From Gnetum montanum (Eukaryota > Streptophyta > Gnetopsida > Gnetales > Gnetaceae): DNA of 64,000 nt. Where the stretch lies: positions 70,456-134,455 of the forward strand of contig MNCI01018369.1 of assembly GCA_015680685.1 (NCBI GenBank), in the 5' to 3' direction. Each line of letters starts with the position of its first letter. The first letter of the stretch is position 1. The position numbers were made by a program, and so were the translations under genes. This document shows, one piece after another, positions 35,495-47,201 of this stretch. Below the pieces are notes generated by a model. It saw nothing but the letters and a program-made list of their open reading frames with translations. It ran no database searches and was not told the DNA's origin.

Positions 35495-37290
35495 ATGTCT
35501 TCTTCTTCTCATAGGCATGATGGTGTCAAAATCCAAGTCCCACAATAGTGCAAGGTGGTATATACTCATCTAGATGAGTATGTGCCTGATTTCACCTTCA
35601 TCCTACATCATGATGAGCAACTACAATGGTGATACATGGAAGACAACATTGTAATACCTCCTGATCAATCTATGCCCTAGATGTTACTTTAGGCATCCAG
35701 GATCTTCAAGAGGAATATGTTGTGAATGGTTATGAAACTTGGGACTACCACCCCACTAAAATACAATGTAGGAGAGATTGACACTAGGAGAAGTACCATG
35801 AGTTTGCAAATGGGAAATACTTTACGAATCCCTTGTTTCTACTAAACCAAACTAACAATGAGGATTCCCCTCTGGGGGTTCTCAACATGAAGAATCTCCA
35901 CATACTATTATTAGTAATGAGGGTATGGCCCCTAAATTGTAGTCTACTATTAATGAACCAGGTTCATGAAAAAGTGGTAGTTAAGGTAGGGACTCAGGCA
36001 AGTATCATGATGACAAGGAATCTAAGGATCATGGTCATGACAAGGGAAGAAGTGATGGCAAACACTATAGTGGTGGTGGTGGTGGTCCATCTTCCTCTTC
36101 ATCCTTTTCATTTGATTCTAAACATTCCTATTCATCTTTTGGTTCTAATAGAAGTTACCGAAGAAATAATTGTGATGAAGGTGATTAGTGAGACAACAAT
36201 GATCATAGAGCCTACCAAGAACAAAGGGGTGGCAGAAACCATCATCGACATCATCAACACAATGATGATGATGAACCTCTATTGGCAACTCGAATCATGC
36301 TTAACATTGCAAAGGTAGTGAAGATTCCAACTAGGCATGTGAAAGATAGTCAAATTAAGCACTTAGATATGAACAACATCCCAAGATTTGATGGGGGATA
36401 TAACTCTGATTTGCAAAATCATCTACATGCCTTTCAAGATGCCTAGACTTTACAAAACATTGAAATTGATTGACAAAAACTCAATCTATTCCCCAAGACA
36501 CTCATTAAGGAAGCAAAATGTTGGTATCTATCCTTGGAGCTAGAATCCATTCATAGATGGAGTACCTTGTTGGAACTATTTAATGACAAACACCAAACAT
36601 ACTCCAAAGTGTTCAATTTGAGAAGGAAAATCTAAGGCTCAAAATAGGAAACACATAAACCCTTGGATGTCACCATGGGTAGATATTATTTTCTCTTACA
36701 CCAATGCCCTGGTCATGGTTATTCCCAAAGGGAACAAATCCACCACATCATATATGGGCTCAGAGTAGAAACCAGAAGAAATCTTGGGGTTTATGCTCAA
36801 GGGAAACTATCCAAACTAGGATCTCATCAAATACAAAGGCTGATAGAGTAGGTAGAAAAAGAAGAAGATGAGTTGCCAATGAGGGAAAGTGTAGAAGAAT
36901 ATAATAGGATCCCTTCCATCAGGAAAAGAGAGGTATGATTCTGTGATGTATAGGAGTCACCACTTAATGAGGTGATGAACAGAAAAGCCTTGCCCATCCA
37001 AAAATCTATTTCTAACATTTTGGAAAAGGTTGATAAATTATGGGACTCTTTGGATGAAAATTTCCAAATTGTCATGAAGATAGTTAAAGAATCTAAAGAG
37101 CAAAATAGTGATCACAACCGTAGAAGGTGCAAGAAGTTGAATGTGCCTACCAAAGAGGTAAGGGTAAAGCTACTATAGTAGAGGAAGTTGTAGAGATAGA
37201 ATTCAATGAAGACAATGGATGTGAAATTTGTCAATATGAATATCCTAAGTGATGTTTCCATGTGGTGTCACACTTAAAAGAGTTTGGGGT
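35495..37290 (+). pseudogene. gag of E2
   Basis: Probable start ATG 35495. N-terminal part with HLDEYVPDFTFILHHDEQLQ, homologous to L. A low-complexity stretch (35990-36280) encodes runs of Gly, Ser and His, including GGT codon repeats near 36070-36090. Then come the linker LATRIMLNIAKVVKIPTRH, LDMNNIPRFDGG, a capsid-like core (36390-36850) and a zinc knuckle at 37220-37257 reading CEICQYEYPK then a stop and Cys, with Tyr for the usual His. Three or more stops and frameshifts. Confidence 0.85.
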
Positions 37291-38640
37291 GTATGCACTG
37301 AATCTGCAACTAGCAATAAGTCAAGCACATAAATGATTGCCTTATCCTCAAGGCAATCTAAGATAGTCCCACCAACAACAACAAGCTTACTATCCAAGAA
37401 AAGCTCCACCATAATTGTATGAGCAATACCAATACTAGCACCAAGCACAGTCATGGAAAATGCCACCACCAAGATAGTAGTACCCTTATAGGTAACTAAA
37501 TCCATATGGGTACTATGTTCAACAACATGTTTCTCCACTAAGCTTTGTAAGCCACACCTCATTCCAGCATCACTATTATCCTCTAGAGTATCATCGAACT
37601 CATTCACCATCTACTCAAGGGGAGAACCCATATCCATACCACCCTTCACATTTATCTACACACATCCCGCTTCCCTCAACCTAATTACCTTCTACTCCAT
37701 CCATGTAGGAAAAAATTTCTCCATAGCCATAGCAACAAAATGCTACAAGGGTTTTACATTTACAACCAGCCTTCCAGCCAAGAAATTCAAATAATTGCTC
37801 TAGGAAATGACCATTTTTCCAATCAAAAAATCCTCCCAAATCCTTATATTCTAATGAAATTGGTCACCCTGTATCTCTAACACCCTCATCCTTTGCATCA
37901 AATAGATTCAAGAGCCCTTCAAACCAAATGCCACCTCAGATCCACATGGTGATGTTAACTTATGTTGTATCTAATTGAATCAAGGCTAGCAACCTTTCCA
38001 CAAAAATTTTTGACCCAAGAAGTCCTCTTATTTACATATAGATCATTGTACATGAACCATGTAAGGCTCTTCTTAAGTTTGATTTTGGTGTCAATCTCAT
38101 CTCCCATGACATGTATAAGGCCTAGAACCTACCAACTCTCAAGAATAGTAACATCTGTTTAGAATTGGCAAACCAATCAATCACTATTCCTTTGGGATTA
38201 GTGGAGGACATTATGACCACATCATTATAGGATCCACAAAGTAGCCACAAAACAGGCTAGCACCTAGTGGTTGACAACTGACTTTGATAGTAGCATACTA
38301 TGCATGGAACCTATTGAGCACCTAACATATGCCTATCTCAAAAGCATGGATGAACTTGAGTAAGTTCATCACCAAATCTCTAATGATGAAGATGATGATA
38401 CCTATTGGGGAGAGTTGGAAATCCTTGATAATTTCAAGCAAGAGCCCCTAGAGTTAAAAACTCTACCATCTAGCATTGAGTATGCATTTTTAAATAATGG
38501 CAAGCTATTTATCATCAATGTGAATCTTGCTCCTGAACAAAAAGACAAGTTGTTGATGATGGTCAAAAAATGGCCAATAGCCTTTGCTTAGTCATCTATT
38601 GAATTGACTAGAATTGATCTACGGATATGTTAGCATCATA
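37291..38640 (+). pseudogene. Protease and linker region of E2 (poorly readable)
   Basis: By position this must be the protease and the linker to RT. The linker is recognisable: HLTYAYLKSMDELE (about 38315-38360), GELEILDNFKQEPLELKTLP (38408-38467) and KWPIAFA (38567-38590), matching L and H1. I could not find a convincing protease active site (D-S/T-G) here, so that domain is decayed beyond reading or partly deleted. Confidence 0.6.
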
Positions 38641-39330
38641 TCTACACTGACCCAACCATGAAGCCAAGAAGGTAGCTATAGAGGTAGCTGAATCCCAAAT
38701 TGAAGCAAATCATCACAGAGGAAACTGAACAACTCCTCAAGGTGGGGTTCATCTATCCCATCATAGATAGTCAGTGAGTTAGCCCACTCATAATTATGTC
38801 AAAGAAAGGTAGCAAGTGGTGGGTCTACATTAAATTTAGGCTATTAAATATGGAAACATTTAAAGATAGTTTTCCATTGCAATTTGTGGACCAAGTGTTT
38901 GACATTGTATAGCTTCTCTAATGGTTATAATTGCTATAACCAAATCCAAATTACACTAGAAGATCAAGCCAAGACAAAATTCATGAGTCTCTGAGGGACT
39001 TTCACATATTGCAAGATGTCGTTTGGTCTATGTAATGCCTTTGTAACATTTCAACGCTTGGTCCTTTGCATTTTCCAGCATTAGATTGGGAGCAAGGTAG
39101 AAGTCTTTATGGATGACTTCTCTACCTATGGGGCTACATTTGAGTAAGCCTTGGATCACCTTGAGCAAGTACTAAAAAGATGTGTGGAAACAAACCTTAG
39201 GCTAAATTGGTAAAAAAGCAATCTAATGGTCTAGGAGGGCATAGTACTTGGACACTAAATTTTACAAAAAGGGATTGAGGTAGACCCAAAAAAGATAAGG
39301 GTCATCTAAAGAATCACATGCCAACCAAAG
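38641..39330 (+). pseudogene. Reverse transcriptase domain of E2
   Basis: LNPKLKQIITEE (38692-38727) and FIYPIIDSQ, then VSPLIIMSKKGSKW, DSFPLQFVDQVFD, a frameshifted palm, and the active site EVFMDDFSTYGATFE at 39099-39145 (FMDD form). The continuation has LDHLEQVLKRCVETNLRLNW. Same lineage as the RT of L and H1. Several stops. Confidence 0.88.
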
Positions 39331-39900
39331 ACAATTAAAGACATCCAATCATTTCTTGGATACACTGGCTACTATTAGTGGTTCATAAAGAATTTCTCTA
39401 GGATTGCTCCATTCATTTGGACCAAAGAGTATGAACATGCATTCCAACTATTAAAATAAAAACTCATAGAAACTCCAATTCTATGAGCACCAGATTGGTC
39501 TAAACCATTTCATATAATGATAGATGCATCTAATTATGCCTCAGGAGCCATCTTGATGGAGTTGAATGATAAGAAACATCCATATTACATCCACTGTACA
39601 AGTCAAAGCATTGTGGGTGCATAATTGAATTACATCACAATTGAGAAAGAACTAATGCCAATGGTGTACACTCTCAAAAAGTTCAAGCACTATGTGCTTG
39701 GCAATAAAGTGTTTGTGCACATTGATCATAGTTCCATTTGCTTCCTAATGAATAAGCTAACGGTGATCCCCTATATTATACGGTGGCTTATGATCTTGTA
39801 AGAATTCAATCTCACAATGGTATATCAGAAAGGAATTGAGAATGTGATCACTAACCACTTTCATAGTTAAGATGGGATAATAAAGAGGAGGAAAGTTCAC
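39331..39900 (+). pseudogene. RNase H domain of E2
   Basis: Contains ETPI near 39470, MIDASNYASGAILMELNDKK (39520-39575), a YHHN-like ITIEKELMPMVYTLKKFKHY segment (39640-39695), and VFVHIDHSSICFLMNK (about 39712-39757). The catalytic Asp and Glu positions are still recognisable. It ends with FNLTMVYQKGIENVI, which leads into integrase. Frameshifts and stops are present. Confidence 0.83.
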
Positions 39901-41193
39901 CACTTTCATAGACAAACTTCTCTTTCTAGGAGAAATAATTAATTAAGTGCCCATAGAAACAAAATGGTACGATGGAATCCTCACTTACCTTCTAACTTAG
40001 GAGATGCCACAAGATCTAGACTTTAGGAAGAAGCAATAGGTTCTTCATTGGGAAAAATACTTCATGAAAATCAATAGACACCTTTACAAGGTGTGCACTG
40101 ATGGCTTGGTTCGTTGGTGTGTCATTGATGCGGACCAATTGCACGTTCTCCAAGATGCTCACAAAGGGCCTTACAAAGGCCACTATGCAAGGATGCACAT
40201 GATCATAAAGATCCTGATGGTAGGATACTATTGGCCTACAATCTTTAGGGATGCCCACCAATTTGTCTGATCTTTTGAACACTATCAACAAGAAGGTGGG
40301 ATGACCACATAAATGGAACGTTATCAATAGTGGATTCAACCAGTAGAGCCCTTTTACATATGGGGTATAGACTTCATGGGTTTCATCATGCCCATGTCCA
40401 ATGAAAAGGCATATATTATTATAGCAGTTGACTACTACAAAAATGGGTAGAAGTAGTAGCCATCATCAACTGTACATCATCCATTGCTACTCGAGTTATA
40501 CAACAAAATGTTGTAAACAGGTTTGGGGTGCCATGTGCACTTATTTCTAACAATGGAACCCATTTTATAGGTGCCTCTTTTCAAAAATTGATGCAACGCT
40601 TAAAGGTAACTAACTAATAGATCACAAAGATTCTAACAAGAACTATCAGCAAATATAGGAGATACTAGAATGTAAAACTCAATGTTGCCCTTTAGGCCTA
40701 TAGCTCAACATGGAAACTCCCTATTGGCTACTCTCCCTATGAGTTAGTGTATGGAAAACTTCCAATGCTTTCAATTCAACCCGAGCTTCATACACTCTCA
40801 ACAGCTTGTGATCTAAGTCTTGACCTAAGTATAGCACAAAAAGAAAGATTGATCAACCTCAACATGCTAGATGAAAATCAATTAGTGGCTCTATCTTTTA
40901 ATGAAGTGCACAAGGCATTCAACAAACAATGGCATGACCTTAGAATACAAAAACTGAAATTTCAACTTGGAGATAAGGTTCTTTACTAGAATCCCACACA
41001 CATACCCTAGAAAAAAAAATTTGAACATTGTGGAAGGGACCTTATATACTTGATAAAAGCTTTCCTTTTGGGGCCATGAGCATATACAAAACCTGAGAGC
41101 CCAAATAAAAATTAGTTGATCAACATCCAACAAGTAAAACCTTTCCATGAACCCAAGCAAGCTAGTGCAACAAATACCTCAATGGATGGATAA
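39901..41193 (+). pseudogene. Integrase domain of E2
   Basis: HHCC zinc region 40150-40290: DAHKGPYKGHYARM, GYYWPTIFRDAHQF, SFEHYQQ, where both Cys of the usual SCEHC are replaced by Phe and Tyr. Core pieces: WGIDFMGFIMPMSNEKAYII (40357-40420), VDYY with the first Asp, and LISNNGTHFIGASFQKL, where the usual Asp is Asn. The C-terminal half has an open 80-codon stretch (40747-40989) beginning YGKLPMLSIQ and ending FQLGDKVLY. Stop after TSMDG at 41191-41193. Dead enzyme. Confidence 0.88.
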
Positions 41194-42989
41194 TCACACT
41201 CAATTTTTCAAATCTCCTCCTTCCAACTCAGTCATGAGGGAGATAGCCATCTATGCTAATCATCCATATGACTCCTTAGTTTTTCTATTTTTTGTTTTTC
41301 CACATTTTTTCTTTTTCATGTTATTTATTTTCTATCTTTTTTATTTTCAAAATTTTTCCTATTTTTACACCATTATTAGTATAATTGAATCTTTCTTAAA
41401 TATTTTACACTTTTTTATATATTTTACTTTGTTTTTTTAGTGTGATTTTCAAAATTTTTGGTAATAAATGTGCTTTATGCTAATAAGACATAGTGGTGCT
41501 ATAGTTGCTAGTATTGGTGGTTTCTACTTAATTTTTTGTTTGCTAATGTCTAGTTTCTATATTTAAATTTTTGTACTGATGGCTATGTCATGGTTTCTCT
41601 TTCATGGAACAGGCAATGAGTCCATGTTTTGGGAGTTTGAGGTCCCTTTCATTAATAAACATTTAATAAATTGGTGACCTTGGTAGTTTCTAGAATTGGA
41701 AAGGATTCAAAGGTTCGTACAAGATGTGACTTTAAGGGGACTCAATACTCTTTGTACTATTCTACTTACTTGTGTGCTTGAGTGTTTTCATGGACTTCTT
41801 ACCATTCCCTATCTCACAATAAAAGGAAGTCAAATAAAGTCTTTGCATGGTGTGGTTCCCATCCAAAAAGAAAAAAAATAGAGAAAATAAAAAAATAGAA
41901 TAAAAATGAAAAAATTTGATGGGAATTCAAAGCACACTAGACAAATAAATAGGCTACAAGCATTGGTTATGGGACTAGAAAGACAAGTTACCCATGCCTA
42001 AAGGTCCCCTCTAACTAAGGCCCTCTCTCTCACTTCATATTTCTCTTTCTCTTTGTTTATGGAATGGTGGTTGTTCTATGGAAACACTACTGTGTCTCGA
42101 GGGGATGGATCAGTCTTGGAGTGATGATGCAAAGTCACTAAAAGAAGTTGATTTTGGTCTAGACTAAGGATAGATCTTCTTGAGTCATTTTAAACACAAC
42201 TCCAAAATGGACTTCTTATGATCTCAATTCAGATTCCATTCCAATTTCTCCATCATCCATCTATCTTTCCCACAACTCACCTCGCTGTTGAAGGCCATGT
42301 TCTTGATTTCATGTCTTGGTCTAACATACTTGAATTCTTAGGTAGAATCTTCCAGGTTTGGTCCTTAACTTCCATCAACCATTAATCACCTTTGGGGTCC
42401 ATAGGATCCTTAGGTTAAGGTTATGCAAGGGTAAACAAGGCATGTGCCTGCTCTAGGGAGGACCCACTCACATATCCCTTGGTTGGGTTCATTAAATACC
42501 TTATCCTTAGGCATTCTTACAATTAGAATCTTTTGTACATCCATCTTCTACATCACACCATGTGCTCATTTACATATTTTGTTCATTCAACACATTCTCC
42601 ATTGAATTTTTAAAATTTTCAACTTTCAAAGATCCACTTTGAAATTTTACATTTTCTCACAAATGCCAAGGGAGTTTTTCAAATTTTCAAAGCCCAAAAC
42701 CTTCTAGATCCCGTAACTTCCTAACCATTTATTCAAATCACTTTGTTCTTTGACCCTGCAGCTACCAAAGTTAAGCACTTCATTATGGGGGCCACAAATG
42801 TACCATTTTTAATAGAAACGTTTTGGCCATTTTTCTAACTTGCATAAACATTTAACTAAGAAATCAACTATTAAACACTAAATTACAAGAGTTAAACCTT
42901 TCCAACAAGTTCTAGTGACATTTATAATAAATAATTAATAAAATAATCAATCTACCATTATCCAACCTTAGCCAAAGTGTAACTAACTA
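41194..42989 (+). other. Non-coding spacer of E2 between integrase and ORF3
   Basis: No gene. A T-rich stretch (41275-41450) is followed by a region with conserved block one (41925-42035) and block two (42421-42480, including AGGGAGGACCCACTCACA). Both blocks are present in L, R, H1 and E1. A short ORF at 41696-41881 is not conserved. Confidence 0.7.
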
Positions 42990-45960
42990 ATGAAAAAAGG
43001 TATTGAAAAATTTAAAGCTACACATTATATCTACTAATCCATGGATGTGTTGTGACCATAGATGGCACCAAATGGAAAGTACACACAGGAAGCATAACTA
43101 TCTCAACCAAGGGAGAAACAACCTAGAATGGGAAGAGGCCAAGAATAGGCCCAAGAAGAACTACTGGCAACCCATGCTAGAAGTCCTCTTAGGGAAGAGG
43201 CCAAAGTGGAATCTATATGACAGATTTCAAAACTAGCAATAACAACAGAACACTCCCTTCGAGATGATGCACCAACACAACAAGCAAATCTCGAAGTGAC
43301 CTTGATAGAAGCTTGCCTAAAGCAAATCAGATGGTGAGAGGTCCAAAAAACAATGTTCTAGAAGTTAAACTTTGGCCTTTTCCTAGAGTAAGCACCAAAG
43401 GAAGTGCAAGACTAGCTAAAGGCCTCTCCCATGTGGCCAATCATCATTTCCATCAAGGAGTAGTACATGGAAAATACATTCCTATTTTCAAACAATAAGC
43501 AGGCTAGTTCAATGATCAAAATCAAGGATACCTCAATGTCCTACTCAGTGCAAGCCATTGTGCAAGTGCTTGGGTTTCCATAAATAGGAGCAATTCTTGC
43601 TAAGATCCTAATGCATGTTGATCCCAGCATCAAAAAAGAATGGGTACAATGGTGCTATGATGTTGATTGCAAGGATTTTAGCATACTCACACTAGCATAG
43701 AGGATTCACTATAAGATTGCATCCTTCCACATTAATCCCATCATGAGGCTAAGAAAAATCATTGCCTTCTCTACCCTAGTATGTGCTACTCTAAGTGGGA
43801 GATTCCCCATCAACCTTCCATAGCTGATATATCTAGAGATATAAAAGTAGTTTAAAGAAAATGAACATGAAAGGAAGGCACTCCCTTTTCTATGCCTCAT
43901 CATGAAACTTTGTGAAAGGGGAGGAATAGTTTGTTACACCAATGATGTTAAAAATATTGTGACCACTAATTGGGTAAAAATGAGACACTTGCAACAACTA
44001 TCCTAGAAGAGGAGTAGCAACCACCACCTCCACTTTCCACTCAAAAAAATATGCTAGATATCGCTACAACCACTCAATAGTTGTGTGAATTCTGAGAATG
44101 GATCTTGAGTGAACAAGAGCAACAAAGTAGGCATGAGTGGTGGGGATCCACCTATGTATAGACTAGTAATGAGTCACCTAAATGAGGTGCCCAAATAATT
44201 ACTTTGATGGGTAGAGGTTGATTCATTTTCTTAGCCCAAAGAATGTGGTTGCCTGCAAGGTCAAATCTGAGCACCAAAGAAGTCACAGTATCTATCACAG
44301 AATAACAACCACTCCTAGAAATCTTTGAGAACACTATGACTTTCTTAGTGCACTTGGAGGAGGGTGAGAGGGTAATAATATTAGTGATGTAGCACCAAGT
44401 GTAGGAGACTATAGTAGAAGTGGTTGCTAACCGTATTGCCAAAATTCTCAACGTACCTACGACATTAGTACTAGACATCATTGCACTCAAGGATGTGTAG
44501 ATGTCCATAGGAACCACAAGCGGTAGAATAAATGCATTGCAACATGAAGAACTATTGGACTGACTAGTGGAAATCGGGCAATAGCTTTTGGATGTCTTTC
44601 ACCTTATGGATAGTATTACTACAAACCCATTAGATCTATTAGAGGCAAGGGGCAAGAATATTATCTTGGAGGGACAACTTAAAATAGCCAAGAAACTAAA
44701 TGAACACTTAGATACTGAAGTTGCCAAATTAAGAGCCCAAATTGCTGACCCTACATTTCTTAATCTGGCATTGATAAGAGATGAAGCTATGGAAATGATT
44801 CATGCTAAACTAAAAGGGGTTGAGGGTGTAATGGAGATGGTGGCATTCTATCAATCCTTGGTAGAGGCCACATAGCACAAGATTTAGAAGGCCTTGGATC
44901 AGACTTGCTAGGAGAATGTATAGTTTCCCATAGAGAACCATCGCCTGCAGAATGTTAATGCACATAAAAAATAATTAATAGACTTCATCCATCAACAACA
45001 AGAGCAACTAGCCAGAGCAAACATAGAATTGAGGAGATTGGTAGAAAAAATAAAAATCTCTCCATGGAGGAGGTTTATGCCCTTTGCTAGAAAACTGCAA
45101 TCAACGTAGTCACCTAGAAATCAGAGGCTCTCAAATTTGAGAGAGTTAAGGACCATTATAAAGAATAGGTTGGTCTATAAAAGGAAGTAAATGAAAAACA
45201 CATCTAGTTGACAAAGGTGCAAGACAATGAAACCCTCCAACAACTCCAACAAGGAAAAAAGATATGGCAACCCATCCTTGATGGGATAGATGCCTATAAA
45301 AAATTTGAAATCTGCATGAAGGATTTGCAAATTGAGGAGATGACAAAATATATAGAGCTTACCAATCTCTGTTATGAAAATCTAGCCATGTTGACTACCA
45401 AACAACCATGGTTAGAACTTGAGAAATAGGTGGTGAGCTTGTACTTGTTGTATGAGGTCAAGTTTAAGCATCACAAAGAAACCAAGCAAAAGCTTATGGT
45501 GCTAAACACTAAACTTGAAGTTCTCAAGGCACAATTCACTGATTAATGATCAACTACTAAGAACCTAGCCAAGAGGATGAATGACTACCAGGAGCTGTAG
45601 AATGTAGTCAAGGTGTTTGATATCAAATGCAAATAGATTGTTGCCTAGTTTTTCAACATGGAGGAGATGTTCCTGATAATGCCCTGTCTATGGGATATCC
45701 CCATTCTAGTCCACATTGGTGATGTTGCATGGACTATGAATGATCCCCAAAGTAAGGAGAAGAAGATGAAGGCATTACTAGATGCCATTGTCTTCCACCA
45801 AAGGTTTCAGTCGTAGTAGGATAGCCATAAAAACTTCAACTACCACACATGCTTACAGTTTTTAAAGGTCCTACAAAATCTTAGGAGCCTCCACTACCTA
45901 GGACTATTTGATCCCCTCTATTATCTTCATGCCATAAGAGGATGTGCTATCCAATTTTGT
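42990..45960 (+). pseudogene. ORF3 of E2
   Basis: Homologue of the H1 and E1 third ORFs. Readable pieces: 43003-43236; 43313-43498 with LEVKLWPFPRVSTKG; KALPFLCLIMKLCERGG (about 43876-43926), which aligns with KFALPFPCLIRKL of E1; an open helical stretch 44588-44875 with LDTEVAKLRAQIADP, likely coiled coil; more helical text to 45640; and the C-terminal motif at 45661-45780 with MPCLWDIPILVHIGDVAW and KEKKMKALLDAI. Function unknown; stops and frameshifts throughout. Confidence 0.74.
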
Positions 45961-46135
45961 GTAGTCATGTCATAGTGTCCAATTTTATGTCATGAACACC
46001 ACAAGCTTTTGTAATTTATTGACCTGTACACTTGGGCACTCAATTTTGTCAAGTTATTTTATTTTAGTAAGAGTTATTCAATAATCCCATACCTTCATAA
46101 TTTTTTAAAGGAACTCAAAGACAAGTTTTCATTTA

Positions 46136-46147
46136 GTTGTGGGGGTA
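46136..46147 (+). promoter_or_regulatory. Polypurine tract of E2
   Basis: TTGTGGGGGTA next to the 3' LTR start, the same form as in E1 and L. Confidence 0.72.
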
Positions 46148-46316
46148 TGATGAGCGTCAAAGTGTCACATTCACAAGCCTCTGTTGACACAACCTCATCA
46201 ATAGGCCCTTGTCGAAAGGGCCTTGTTTACGTGGTGTTGCACCGTCGATGGGGTTGTGTTGACATAGCTTTTGCTACATCTATGGGGCCTTGTTGACACA
46301 GTCCTGTAGAAAAAAC

Positions 46317-46324
46317 TATAAATA
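46317..46324 (+). promoter_or_regulatory. TATA box of the E2 3' LTR
   Basis: TATAAATA followed by CGAGCTC, equivalent to 34573-34580. Confidence 0.6.
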
Positions 46325-46859
46325 CGAGCTCATAGCCATGTTTATAGATAATTCAAGTCATAGTAGTAGTAGAGCTCTTCCAATTTGTCCATTTGAATGT
46401 TAGAATATTTCTCTGAGTGCTCGCAGCAGGAGTTAGAAAGTGTACGGATCTTTATTTGAGGATCTTTATTTGAGCACTGTTGTACCTGAACCATACCAAT
46501 GTGTATGATAATAAAGATGAGCCTTTTGATCAAACCTTGTAGCACTTAGAATAGATTAATGATTTGCTTATTTATTTATTATTTTCATTAATTATGCTAT
46601 TAACTAAGCTAAATTATATTTTGATCTATTAGTTAATTAATTAAGCTAAATAGATTAAACACATAAGTATGACCACTTTAAGCATAAACACATATTTACT
46701 TGGTAATCCCAACAACGTTATTGCTTGGTGCACCTAGTAGCATAGTGCTTGGTAACCCAGTAGTGGATAAGTGGGTTCAGGACTTGTATAGAAAGTGGGA
46801 CCAAATTCTTATGTCAGGACTAGTTAGAGATTAGTTAATTAGTTAAGTTAAATTAGTTA

Positions 46860-46945
46860 TTAAATGATGTTATTAGAGATTAATTAGAGATTAGTTAGAG
46901 ATTAGTTATCAAATTAGTTATTAGAGATTAGTTAGAGATTACTTC
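46860..46945 (+). repeat. Tandem TTAGAGATTAG repeats in the E2 3' LTR
   Basis: About six imperfect 11-12 bp units (TTAGAGATTAG, TTAGAGATTAA and similar) with interspersed AAATTAGTTA. The 5' LTR has a single TTAGAGATTAG at about 35048-35062. The expansion is therefore after insertion, since both LTRs start identical. Confidence 0.75.
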
Positions 46946-47196
46946 ACCTCTCTACTTTAAGCACCAAAGAACATAAAACATAAAACAATAAAAACCATAT
47001 ACCTTGATTACACTTAAGAATACCTTTGTACATCACAAGTGTAATTGGGAAGACAAAAAATGACCTTTAGAGCAAGGTTCACTTCCTAGAAGACTAGTGT
47101 ACCAAAAACTATAAAGTTTATAGAATTCAACCAGATCACATGTGAACACTTTGTGATTCCTATGGTTGGACATAGGGGTACCTCAACCACTCATCA

Positions 47197-47201
47197 ATGA
47201 T
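47197..47201. repeat. Target-site duplication of E2, right copy
   Basis: ATGAT; the left copy ATAAT is at 34447-34451, one transition different. Confidence 0.82.

Larger units (their letters stand above)
34452..47196 (+). mobile_element. Element E2: gypsy element with gag, pol and ORF3
   Basis: A 12.75-kb plus-strand element, the most complete uninterrupted copy in the window: LTRs of 892 and 1049 bp, tRNA-Asp primer site, gag, a protease-linker region, RT, RNase H, integrase, spacer, ORF3 and polypurine tract. Target duplication ATAAT/ATGAT. Protein motifs are the same lineage as L and H1, and its ORF3 is homologous to those of H1 and E1. All reading frames are interrupted. Confidence 0.92.
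46148..47196 (+). repeat. 3' LTR of E2, internally expanded
   Basis: Begins TGATGAGCGTC, ends AACCACTCATCA. It is 157 bp longer than the 5' LTR. Two causes are visible: a duplicated GATCTTTATTTGAG unit (about 46446-46479), and an array of TTAGAGATTAG units at about 46860-46945 where the 5' LTR has only one or two. TATA box at 46317-46324. Confidence 0.92.

Noticed and set aside
35833-36318. 161-residue plus-strand ORF, one of the longest in the window
   Set aside because: A shifted frame over the Gly/Ser/His-rich part of E2 gag. The Val/Leu/Ile/Met-rich product (VVVVVVHLPLHPF) comes from GGT repeats read out of frame, and the correct frame matches L and H1 gag.
41147-41440. Possible env-like transmembrane protein after the E2 integrase
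   Set aside because: The Phe-rich end is just the T-rich spacer. The same position in L, H1 and R gives unrelated frames, and no signal peptide or cleavage site is seen.
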